Assembly (NCBI GenBank): GCA_028826165.1 | Contig: JAPDFW010000064.1 | Location: 310,001-374,000, forward strand | Length of the DNA stretch: 64,000 bases | Reading direction: 5' to 3' | Source: Anaeramoeba ignava | Taxonomy: Eukaryota; Metamonada; Anaeramoebidae | Part shown: positions 12,601 through 22,600 of the stretch, in pieces | Layout of the letters: each line of letters starts with the position of its first letter | Position numbering within the stretch: the first letter of the stretch is position 1 | Position numbers and translations under genes: made by a program | The notes under the pieces: model-generated | What the model was told of the DNA's origin: nothing | The model's input: only the letters and a program-made list of their open reading frames with translations | Database searches by the model: none

Positions 12601-13499
12601 ATAAATTTTAATATAAATTTTAATATAAATTTTAATATAAATTTTGAAATAAATTTTAAAATAAATTTTAAATAAATTTTAATATAAATTTTAATATAAT
12701 AAATTTTAATATAAATTTTAAAATAAATTTTAAAAATAAATTTTAAAATAAATTTTAAAATAAAAATTTAAATTTTAATATAAATTTAAATATAAATTTT
12801 AATATAAATTTTAATATAAATTTTAATATAAATTTTAATATAAATTTTAATATAAATTTTAATATAAATTTTAAATATAAATTTTAATATAAATTTTAAT
12901 ATAAATTTTAATATAAATTTTAATATAAATTTAAATATAAATTTTAATATAAATTTATAATATAAATTTTAAAATACTTCTTGAGAATTAGGATTCTCAA
13001 TACAATTTAAAAATGTAAGATATAAATTAATCAATTTAATCATTCTAATAAGATAAAAATCAAGAAAAAGAAAAGAACGAAAAATTGAATCTTCAGGAAT
13101 TGAATTTTTTGTAATTCTATAAATTATCATTAAACTAAATGTATAGGATGGATTCATATTTTGAGAATTTTGTTTAATATCATCTAAAGAATAACTTTGC
13201 AAAAGTTCTTGAATATTTTCCATACTCCAAATTTGTTCTATACTTGATCCTTTTTCCTCAGAAATCCATGAATAATTTAGTTTGAAAAGTTTCGATATTA
13301 CAATATAATGATTTTTGTTAATAATTAATTTGTGTATTTTTGTGTTTGTTGATGTGATTTTCATTGGAATTGATCCAAAAGATAATTGATAAAGTTTTTT
13401 TTTTGATATAATTAAATTTTCATTTTCATTATTTTGATTTGAATCAAATAAAAGAATTTGTCTTGATTGCCATATAAGTAATTGAGTTTGTTTGTTCAT
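9690..13499 (-). CDS. FNIP: Folliculin-interacting protein (FNIP/Lst4) homologue
   Basis: Exons (minus): 13499-12978, 11286-11051, 10974-10128 and 10040-9690; 1956 nt, 651 aa, all phases matching. FNIP pairs with folliculin to form a DENN-fold complex regulating Rag GTPases, TORC1 and AMPK at lysosomes. The N-terminus has RQILLFDS and YQLSFGSIPMKI...ISKLF, matching FNIP's RQVLFDS and FGSVAM...MISKVF. The middle exons carry FSLMIIYRI and RVLTATLAMFLGWITT (family: LLTAVLTHHLAWVPTV). Exon 3 has SKILVIGKDEDQTKQFVFVL followed by SYFLRF. The C-terminal DENN part has LEQRLDELYSQAKILSDML and FAIAQKISPFPQILQQ, matching LEDRLQELYFKSKMLSEYL and AAVASTHSPYVAQIL. It is shorter than animal FNIPs because the long disordered loops are missing. 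Intron 1 is 1.69 kb of pure repeat. Confidence 0.9.
11287..12977 (-). repeat. FNIP intron 1, expanded with TTTAATATAAAT repeats
   Basis: The 1691-bp intron is bounded by GTATTT and AATAAAG on the coding strand. It is almost entirely permutations of AAATTTTAATAT with very little G or C. The two flanking exons encode adjacent blocks of the FNIP family, which proves it is an intron and not intergenic sequence. Confidence 0.85.
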
Positions 13500-13508
13500 A
13501 AAAATTAA

Positions 13509-13546
13509 AAAATGAAAAAATGAAAAAATGAAAAAATGAAAAAAAA
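13509..13546 (-). promoter_or_regulatory. TCATTTTTT element array upstream of FNIP
   Basis: Four TTTTTTCAT copies on the coding strand, 10-47 bp before the ATG. Confidence 0.5.
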
Positions 13547-13612
13547 TTTTATCTTTTTTTTTGAAAGAAAGAAAAGAAAAAAAAAAAAAAAGAAATTAAG
13601 AAAATTAAACTT

Positions 13613-14488
13613 TCAAAATCGATGAAATCTTTTTTTGAAAGAATTTCTTTTTGGTCTTTTAACGAAATCATCTTTAACAGGCCCAAATTTCTCAATTCTT
13701 TTTTTAACAGTTGGGTCATTTTTATCAATTTTTGTAGAAATTATTTTATCAAGTTGAATTATTTTTTTTTCTGGTTTTTTTAAAGAATTTTCTTCTTCTT
13801 TTTCTTCTTTTTCTTCTTTTTTTTCTTCTTTGTTATTTTGAGATTGATAATTTGGTCGTGGTGGAAGTTCTGTTATATTTTTAACTGGAATCCCAAATCT
13901 TAATGCTCTTTTTTGAATTTCTACTGAAGATCCTAAAATTTTTTGAATTTTTTGAGTTTTTTTTTCAAGTCCAATTTTTTCTCGAATTGTTTGTTTAATT
14001 GTTTGTGTTTGAAATCTTTTTGCTCGTTGTTCTTTTTTAAATTCTTCTAAAACTGAATTTTTTTGGTTTGTTTCTCCAAATTTTTGAATTCTTAATAAAT
14101 GACGTTTAAGAATATCTTTTGGTTTATCTAAAATGACAACTTTTGGGTTTTTTAACGTATTTTGATTATTTTCATTTTCATTTTTTAATTCATTTTCATT
14201 TTCATCTTTATTTTCATTTTCATTTTCATTTTCATTTTCATTTTCATTTTCATTTTCATTTTCATTTTCATTTTCATTTTCATTTTCATTTTCATTTTCA
14301 GTTTTTAATTCATTTTCAGTTTTTAATTCTTTTTCAGTTTTTAATTCTTTTTCATCTTTTTTAAGTTTAAATTCAATCGGTTTTGGTTTTGATTTTTCTT
14401 TTGGTTTTTGAAGTGATTCTTCCATTTGTTGAATTTCTTGTCTAAGTGCATCAATTTTTGCTGAATTTATTGATTCAAAATCTGTCAT
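13613..14488 (-). CDS. SARNP/Tho1-MOS11-like basic protein
   Basis: This is a 291-aa single-exon protein. Residues 1-55 look helical (ALRQEIQQMEESLQ). Residues 55-110 are an (EN)n tract from a TTTCAT hexamer repeat (plus strand 14170-14310). The C-terminal half has four motifs of the form K/R-x-x-R/K-F: HLLRIQKFGE, EQRAKRFQ, IQKRALRFGIP and KKRIEKFGP. These resemble the RAxRFG motifs of SARNP/CIP29, yeast Tho1 and plant MOS11, which bind the mRNA-export helicase UAP56/Sub2. The N-terminal SAP domain of that family is not recognisable. It is divergent from PPAT across 264 bp. Alternative: an unrelated RNA-binding basic protein with chance motifs. Confidence 0.6.
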   Translation of the reverse strand: MTDFESINSAKIDALRQEIQQMEESLQKPKEKSKPKPIEFKLKKDEKELKTEKELKTENELKTENENENENENENENENENENENENENENENKDENENELKNENENNQNTLKNPKVVILDKPKDILKRHLLRIQKFGETNQKNSVLEEFKKEQRAKRFQTQTIKQTIREKIGLEKKTQKIQKILGSSVEIQKRALRFGIPVKNITELPPRPNYQSQNNKEEKKEEKEEKEEENSLKKPEKKIIQLDKIISTKIDKNDPTVKKRIEKFGPVKDDFVKRPKRNSFKKRFHRF

Positions 14489-14508
14489 TTAAATTAAAAA
14501 TAATTAAA

Positions 14509-14544
14509 AAAATGAAAGTGAAAAAATGAAAAAATGAAAAAAAG
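14509..14544 (-). promoter_or_regulatory. TCATTTTTT elements upstream of the SARNP-like gene
   Basis: Two TTTTTTCAT copies, then CACTTTCAT, on the coding strand 20-55 bp before the ATG. The bidirectional region is shared with PPAT. Confidence 0.5.
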
Positions 14545-14672
14545 AAAAATTAAAAATTTTTTTATTTAAGAATCAAAATTACTAATTTTTATGAATAAAA
14601 AAAAAAAAGGAGAAAAAGAAATAAAAGGAGAAAAACAAAAAAAAGAACTTTATTTTTTTTTAATTTTTTAAT

Positions 14673-14712
14673 TTTCATTTTTTCACTTTTCACTTTCACT
14701 TTCACTTTCCGT
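14673..14712 (+). promoter_or_regulatory. TCATTTTTTCAC element upstream of PPAT
   Basis: TTCATTTTTTCACTTTTCAC followed by CTTTCA repeats ending about 40 bp before the ATG. Confidence 0.5.
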
Positions 14713-14752
14713 TTTTTTTTTGTTTTTATTTTTTTTATTTTTTTTTTTAAAA

Positions 14753-16599
14753 ATGTTTTCAACTGGTGTTATTCAATTAAAAGTGCCAACTCAACCATTT
14801 TTAATAATGTCACATAAACAAAATTTATATTTATTATCAACTTCAGTAAGAGTTGTTGAAGATCAATTAGTAATAATTTTAAAAGAAACGGAACAATTTT
14901 CATTGGATCTACTTCAAAAAATATTAAATTTATATTATTCTGTTATGGCTTCAGCTAATCCCAATTTAAATACATGTATTCTTCCAACACGAGATATAAA
15001 TTCAATTTTTGATTCACGTAAATTATTTTTTAAATTATTTTTTAAATTATTTTTTAAATTAATTTTTTAAATTAATTTTTTAAATTATTTTTTGACATTT
15101 TTTTATTTTTATATTTTATTTTAGTTCCTGAAATGGATGTTTTAATTAGTCAAGAAAATCTTCATCCAAGTATTATTTATTTAATTTTTTTATTTTTAAT
15201 AATCAAAAAAAAAATAATAATTTTTACATTAATTTATACTATTTTTTTTTAAAAAAAAGATTGGCATAATTTTCTTAAAAATATTAACGAAAAAAGAAAA
15301 GAATTACTTCTTAAACCAGTTCAATTTTATAAATGTAATCTAACTGAAAATTTCATTTCAATTCCTTCACAACTTGTTTCACAATGGGAAGTTGAAACAA
15401 ATGGTCAAGAATCAGAACAAGTTGATTCAAGTATTTTTTTTTTACTTTTAAAAAGAATTTTTTAAATTAAAAAAATTTTTAAAATTTTGTTTTGTTTTTT
15501 TTTTTTGAAGATATTCCAACATTTGATTCTGTTTGTCTTGGAGGAACTTTTGATAGACTTCATTCCGGACATCGTGCTTTATTAACAATTGCTGCTTTAA
15601 TTACGAGAAGGAGACTTTTAGTTGGGGTTACAAGTAAAAAAAAAATTTCATTTTTTAAAAAAATTTTCAATTAAAATTATTTTGCTTTTTTTTTTTTTTC
15701 TTTTTTAAGGTGGAAAATTTCTTCTTGGAAATAAATTACATGCTAATATGATTCAATCATATCAATCTCGTGTTCATTCAGTTGTTCAATTCTTAAATTT
15801 AGTTAAACCTTCATTAAAAATTGATGTAAATTTATCAAATAATTTTATAAATAATTTTATAAATAATTTTATAAATAATTTTATAAATAATTTAATAAAT
15901 AATTTTATATTTAATTTTATAATTAATTTTATAAATAATTTTATAAATAATTTTATAAATAATTTTATAAATAATTTTATAAATAATTTTATAATTAATT
16001 TTATATAATTTTATATTTAATTTTATAAATAATTTTATAAATAATTTAATAAATAATTTTATAAATAATTTAATAAATAATTTTATAAATAATTTAATAA
16101 ATAATTTTATAAATAATTTTATAAATAATTTTATAATTAATTTTATAAATAATTTTATAATTAATTTTATAAATAATTTTATATTTAATTTTATATATAA
16201 TTTATAAATAATTTAATAAATAATTTTATAAATAATTTAATAAATAATTTTATATTTAATTTTATAAATTAGGTTATTCGATTAACAGATCCATTTGGAG
16301 AAGCTAAAACAGATCCAGATTTAGAAGCAATTGTTGTTAGTCATGAAACCCTTAAAGGAAGTCAAAAATTAAATGAAATGAGAATAACAGGAAATTTAAA
16401 ACCATTAGAAATTGTAGTTATTGATTATGTTAAAGGATTAGCTTATGTTGGTTGTGAAGATTTCAAATTAAGTTCTTCTTCTCTTCGTCATAAAGAATGG
16501 CTAAGCAAAAATACAACTACAAATACAACTACAACTACAAATACAACTTCAAATACAAATACAAATACAAATACAAATACAAATACAAATAAAAATTGA
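14753..16599 (+). CDS. Phosphopantetheine adenylyltransferase (PPAT, Cab4/COASY type)
   Basis: Exons: 14753-15017, 15125-15169, 15260-15430, 15511-15633, 15710-15825 and 16273-16599; 1047 nt, 348 aa. PPAT converts 4'-phosphopantetheine and ATP to dephospho-CoA and pyrophosphate. Motifs seen: [13 protein letters not shown] (nucleotidyltransferase T/HxGH), [43 protein letters not shown], and [10 protein letters not shown] (the ISSTxxR equivalent). The N-terminal 160 residues correspond to the poorly conserved region of yeast Cab4 and animal COASY. No dephospho-CoA kinase domain follows, so it is monofunctional as in fungi. The C-terminus ends in a (NT)n low-complexity tail. The start was chosen at the ATG after the T-rich leader. 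Confidence 0.9.
15826..16272 (+). repeat. PPAT intron 5, expanded with ATAAATAATTTT
   Basis: The intron is 447 bp with GTAAAT donor and AATTAG acceptor, filled with 12-mers ATAAATAATTTT/ATAAATAATTTA. The other PPAT introns are 76-107 bp. Confidence 0.85.
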
Positions 16600-17015
16600 C
16601 ATTGAAAATGATCTTATAAATACAAATACAAATATAATTATAAATACAAATATAATTACAAATATAATTACAATTACAATTTAAAATTGACATTGAAAAT
16701 AAATTTCAGGCAATTCTTTATCTAAAAAATGATTAGTTCAAAAAAAAAAGGGAAAATTATTCTTTTTTTTTTCCTTTTTTTTTTCTTTTTGATCTTTACA
16801 AATTCTTTTCTATTTACTTTTCTATTTACTTTTCTATTTACTTACTTATTGCAAATAATTAAAAATATTTTTTTTTTTAATTTAATTTTTTTTTTTATTT
16901 TTGGGGCATACTTCTAAATATAAAAGAAAAAAAAAATTTTTATTGATCATTTTTTTCATTTTTTTCATTTTATTTTTTCTTTTTTTTTTAATAATATTTT
17001 TATTTAATTTTATAA
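16600..17015. repeat. Spacer between PPAT and DnaJ
   Basis: TACAAA hexamers (16617-16680) run on from the coding AATACA repeat before the PPAT stop. Long T tracts and a TTTCTATTTACT repeat (16805-16845) follow, then the DnaJ promoter element. I see no gene. Confidence 0.65.
16945..16982 (+). promoter_or_regulatory. TCATTTTTTT element array upstream of DnaJ
   Basis: Three TCATTTT copies 35-70 bp before the ATG. Confidence 0.5.
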
Positions 17016-19147
17016 ATGGGAAAAGATTATTATCAAATTTTAGGAGTTTCAAAAAATGCAACAGATGATGAAATTAAGTCAGCTTATAGAAAGTAAGTCA
17101 AATAAAAATAAAAAATTTAAATTTAAAATTAAATTAAAAATTTTTTCTATTTTTTGGATAATAAATTTAAAATAGATTAGCAATGAAATGGCATCCTGAT
17201 AGGAATCCAAAAAATAAAGAAGAAGCTGAAAAAATGTTTAAAGAAATTGGAGAAGCATATGATGTTTTAAAAGACCGTAAGTAATTTAATAAGTAATTTA
17301 ATAATAATTTTAATAGCAATTTTAATAATAAATTTAATAACAATTTTAATAACAATTTTAATAATAATTTTAATAATAATTTTAATAATAAATTTAATAA
17401 CAATTTTAATAATAATTTTAATAATAATTTTAATAATAATTTTAATAATAAATTTAATAATAATTTTAATAATAATTTTAATAACAATTTTAATAATAAT
17501 TTTAATAATAATTTTAATAATAAATTTAATAATAAATTTAATAATAAATTTAATAATAAATTTAATAATAAATTTAATAATAAATTTAATAATAAATTTA
17601 ATAATAAATTTAATAATAAATTTAATAACAAATTTAATAATAAATTTAATAATAAATTTAATAATAAATTTAATAATAAATTTAATAATAAATTTAATAA
17701 TAAATTTAATAATAAATTTAATAATAAATTTAATAATAAATTTAATAATAAATTTAATAATAAATTTAATAATAAATTTAATAATAAATTTAATAATAAA
17801 TTTAATAATAAATTTAATAATAAATTTAATAATAAATTTAATAATAAATTTAATAATAATTTTAATAACAATTTTAATAATAATTTTAATAATAAATTTA
17901 ATAATAATTTTAATAATCAATTTAATAATCATTTTAATAATAAATTTAATAATAAATTTAATAACAATTTTAATAATAATTTTAATAATAATTTTAATAA
18001 TAATTTTAATAATAATTTTAATAATAATTTTAATAATCATTTTAATAATAATTTTAATAATAAATTTAATAATAAATTTAATAATAATTTTAATAATAAA
18101 TTTAATAATAATTTTAATAACAATTTAATAATAATTTTAATAATAAATTTGTAAATAATAATTTTAATAATAATTTTAATAATAAATTAAATAATAATTT
18201 TAATAATAAATTTAATAATAAATTTAATAATAAATTTAATAATAATTTTGATAATAATTTATTTATAATTTATTTATAATTTATTTATAATTTATTTATA
18301 ATTTATTTATAATTTATTTATAATTATTGATTTAAACAGCTGAAAAAAGAAAAGTATTTGATCAATTTGGAGAAGAAGGACTTAAATCAGGAGGAATGCC
18401 AGGAGGAGGATACACATTTACATCGAACGGATTTGACATTTTCAATCAATTTTTCCAAGATTTTGGATTTGGAGATGAAGGAGGAGATTCATTTTTCTCA
18501 TTTTTTGGAGGAGGAAGACCAAGAGGACCAAAAAAACCACGAGCAAAAGAATATCAGTTACCAGTTACACTAGAAGAACTTTACAGTGGAACAACAAAGA
18601 AAATGAAAATCACTCGCGAAGTCAACGATGGCATATCAACAAGACAAGAAGAAGAAATCCTTGTTCTTAATATCAAGTCTGGTTGGAAGGAGGGCACAAG
18701 AATGACTTACCCTAATAAGGGAAATGTTATGCCTGGTGTTGATCCTGCTGATGTTGTTTTTGTTATTATGCAAAAATCTCATAATATTTTCCAAAGAAAT
18801 GGTGATGATTTGCATGTTAAACAAAATGTTCCTCTTCATAAAGCTTTAACTGATTTTTCTTTTGAAATTGTTCAATTAGATGGAAAGAAAATTAAATTGT
18901 CTTTTGATTCAACAACTCATGTTATAAAACCTGGTCCTTTTGTAATTTATGGAAAAGGTAAGTTTAATTAATATTTATTTTAATATTTATTTTAATATTT
19001 ATTTATATATTTATTTATATATTTATTTTAGGAATGCCAAATTCAAAAACTGGTCGACGTGGTGATTTGGTTATTGATTTTACAATTATTTTTCCTACTA
19101 CAATTAATCCTGATGTTAAAGAACAAATTAAAAATTTAAAGTTTTAA
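17016..19147 (+). CDS. DnaJ/Hsp40 type II co-chaperone (Sis1/DNAJB-like)
   Basis: Exons: 17016-17092, 17176-17276, 18340-18957 and 19032-19147; 912 nt, 303 aa. The J domain (residues 1-70) starts [20 protein letters not shown] and contains the HPD triad ([15 protein letters not shown]), which stimulates Hsp70 ATPase. A Gly/Phe-rich linker ([18 protein letters not shown]) follows. Two C-terminal beta-sandwich substrate-binding domains then begin [13 protein letters not shown], with [16 protein letters not shown] and [18 protein letters not shown]. The CxxCxGxG zinc finger is absent, so it is type II (DNAJB/Sis1), cytosolic or nuclear. No EEVD-like tail or ER signal is present. It converges on the fimbrin-like gene. 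Confidence 0.92.
17277..18339 (+). repeat. DnaJ intron 2, expanded with AATAATAAATTT
   Basis: The intron is 1063 bp with GTAAGT donor and AAACAG acceptor. It is near-homogeneous (AATTTAATAATA)n with a purer core at about 17520-17850 and a TTTATAATTTA tail at 18250-18330. It yields long spurious open frames (NLLL, IIKF repeats) on the minus strand. Confidence 0.88.
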
Positions 19148-19660
19148 AAAACTTCTTTAAATTTAAATTCCACTTTTTTTTTCTTTTTTTTTTTGTTTCC
19201 ATAAAACAAAAATAAATTTCAAAATAAAAATAAAATTAAAATTTTTTCTTTTGGAAAACTTCATTTTTCTTTTAATTTTTTCTTTTGATTTTGAAATTCA
19301 AAATGAAAAGAAATTGAAAAAGAAATTGAAATGAAAATTAAATTGAAAATTGAATTGAATTGAATTGAAAATTGAATTGAAAATTGAATTGAATTGAATT
19401 GAAAATTGAAATGAAAATTGAATTGAATTGAAATGAAAATTGAATTGAATTGAATTGAAAATTGAATTGAAAATTGAATTGAAAATTGAATTGAAAATTG
19501 AATTGAAAATTGAAATGAAAATTGAATTGAATTGAATTGAAAATTGAATTGAAAATTGAATTGAAAATTGAATTGAAAATTGAAAAAGAAATTGAAATTG
19601 AAATGAAAATTGAAAATTGAATTGAATTGAAATGAAAATTGAATTGAATTGAAATGAAAA
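19148..19660. repeat. Convergent intergenic region with TTGAATTGAAAA repeats
   Basis: 3' flank of DnaJ (+) and of the fimbrin-like gene (-). Positions 19300-19660 are (ATTGAA)n and (AATTGAAATGAA)n repeats. TTCCACTTTTTTTTT occurs at 19169. I see no gene. Confidence 0.7.
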
Positions 19661-22600
19661 TTAATTATTGAATTGAGAGTGAAATTGTTGTGCTTTTTGA
19701 TCTCTTGCTTGTTGTTCCAATTCCAAAATCTTTCTTGAAGCTCTTAAGACTTTATACCATTCAGTAAAGTCATTTGTATCTTTAATAGAAAAGACAATGT
19801 TTCCTTTTGAAGTTCGAATTTCCAAACAATTTGGTTTTTTAGTAGATTTACTATCAAGACGAATAACACGAGCTTCATCCATTGCAATCATATATTCAGG
19901 AGAAACAGACTAAAAAAAATTATTAAATTATTAAATTAAATTAAATTAAATTATTTTTGATTTGATTTAAATTAAATTGAAATATTTTTGATTTAAATTG
20001 AATTAAATTGATTTGAATTAAATTAAATTGAAATATTTTTGATTTAAATTAAATTAAATTATTGAATTAAATGATTTGAATTAAATTAAAATATTTTTGA
20101 TTTAAATTAAATTAAATTATTGAATTAAATGATTTGAATTAAATTAAATTGAAATATTTTTGATTTAAATTGAATTAAATTGAAATATTTTTGATTTAAA
20201 TTGAATTAAATTGAAATATTTTTGATTTAAATTAAATTAAATTGAAATATTTTTGATTTAAATTAAATTATTGAATTAAATTGAACTGAAATATTTTTGA
20301 ATTAAATTAAATTGAATTGAATTGAATTGAATTAAATTAAATTAAATTGAAATATTTTTGATTTAAAATGAATTAAATTAAATTGAAATATTATTGATTT
20401 AAATTAAATTAAATTGAAATATTTTTGAAATCAACTTACACCTTGATCACTGTAGATGAAAATCTGACCATTTTTGTAAAGCATCCATTTTTTACTCCAT
20501 TTATTCTTTGACAACATGGATTCACCTTCTTCACGCAATTCGATCCAACCGTTACGGTCTTTCTTTGAAAGACTAGTACCCACATAAGAAAGCATCATTT
20601 CTCTTTCTCTTTCTGCACCCATCAAGACTCTATCGCGATCAAGCTTAGCACGAGACAAGGCAATATTTCTTGCCTCGACTTCTCTCTTAAGCCTTTCTTG
20701 GAGTGAACCAGTTCCGCCAAGAAGCTGGTCAATATCACTTTCTAAAAGCCTGAGTTTTTCCTTCAAACCTTCGATATGCTGCTGAAGAAGCTCAATCTCG
20801 GCCTGACTTTCATTGGCAATCATAATCTTCTCTTGATCTGTCTGCGCGATTTGCGCTTCCAGTTCGTGATATCTTTCTTCTAGTGAAGTTCGATCAATCA
20901 TAATTTGTGTCAAGATTTCTTCCACTTGTTGTTTCTTTCCTTGCAAGTTCTGCTCAAGTTCGGATGTTGTTTGGATAAGGATTTCCTTCTCCTTCTCAAA
21001 ATTAGCCGTTTCTTGTTCTGCTTGTTGTTGTTCTGCGCTGAATTCCTCCTGCATTTTGGCTAAGACTTCAATCAGCGCTTCTTGATCTGTTTTGGATTTC
21101 TCAAGCTCTCCTCTCAGATCCTCAAGTGTTGATGTTAGCGCTGTTGTGTTCGCAAAATCGGTTTGTTTAACCTGTTCAATTTCGTTTTCTAAAATGGCGT
21201 TTTTTTCCAGTAAATGATCTCGAACTCCGGAAAGTTGAATTTTTTCCTTTTCGAATTCTTCTTCGACTTTGTTGATTTCTAGCACTGAGTCTTGCAGATC
21301 CCTTTCATATTCGCCTTTTGTATATGTCAACCGTTCTTTGCGTCCTTCTAATTCTGACAGCTCTGTTAAAAGACTCTCATGTTCCGTTGCAAGATGTTGT
21401 TGTGTTGATCTTGCGTGCTGTTTCAATGTTGCGATTTCTTTTTCTATTGCTGTTAATTCGGAGTTCAAATCCTTTTTAGCTGTAAGTAGTTTTTCATTAG
21501 TCATTTTTCGTGCCTTTTCTGCATTCAATCGATCTCTTTCTGCTTTTTGTAATTGTTGGGCTAATGTTTGATTCGATCGTGATAATGATTCAATTTCTAA
21601 ATTGGATTTATCTTGAATTCCTTCTTTTTCCATATTTACTTTTTCGATTGATGATTGCAATGTTGTTAATCGATCTGAAACCATTTCTTGGATTCCCTTT
21701 GTGATTAAAATCATTCCTTTTTTAATTTTAATTTTAATTTTGATTTTAATTTCAATTTTAATTTTAATTTTATAATTTTAATTTTAATTTTAATTTTTAA
21801 TTTAAATTTAAATTTTAATTTTAATTTTAATTTTAATTTTATAAATTTTAATTTTAATTTTAATTTTTATTTTTATTTGCTTACTTTCTGTAGAATCTGT
21901 TGGCATCTTGTTTCGTGATGTTCCAATCTTTTCAACTCCAATTTTCGACATCCCTGTAAGTTCTGCTGTTGGTTGCATTCTCATCATTTCTCGATTTTGA
22001 TTTTGTCCCATTCTTTGTCTATCAGGCCGAGTTGTTTCTTTTGCAAAATTGAGATCATTTTCATAGTTTCTGTTTTGTCCTCTTTCATTTCCAAAATCAG
22101 GTCTTTCAAGCTCAGCCATCATAAGATTTCCTGATTGGTTTCCATATCCATCTCTACCTCCTCTCATTCCATCTTTTCCAAATCCATCTTTATCTAATCC
22201 ATCTCTACCTTGATTTCTTCCAGACATTCCATCTCTTCCATATTTATCATTTCCATCTCTTCCAAATCCATCTTTATCTAATCCATCTCTTCCTTGATTT
22301 CTTCCAGACATTCCATCTCTTCCATACTTATCGTTTCCATCTCTTCCAAATCCATCTTTATCTAATCCATCTCTTCCTTGATTTCTTCCAGACATTCCAT
22401 CTTTTCCATACTTATCGTTTCCATCTCTTCCAAATCCATCTTTATCTAATCCATCTCTTCCTTGGTTTCTTCCAGACATTCCATCTTTTCCATATTTATC
22501 GTTTCCATCTCTTCCAAATCCATCTTTATCTAATCCATCTCTTCCTTGATTTCTTCCAGACATTCCATCTTTACCTCCTCTCATTCCATCTCTTCCAAAT

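Noticed and set aside
11287-12977. Centromeric or satellite array
   Set aside because: The array is delimited by exact splice sites between two adjacent FNIP blocks and its unit is not shared with other arrays.
17167-17871. 234- and 257-aa open frames of NLLL and IIKF repeats on the minus strand
   Set aside because: They are translations of the AATTTAATAATA repeat filling DnaJ intron 2; the flanking plus-strand exons join in phase within the J domain.
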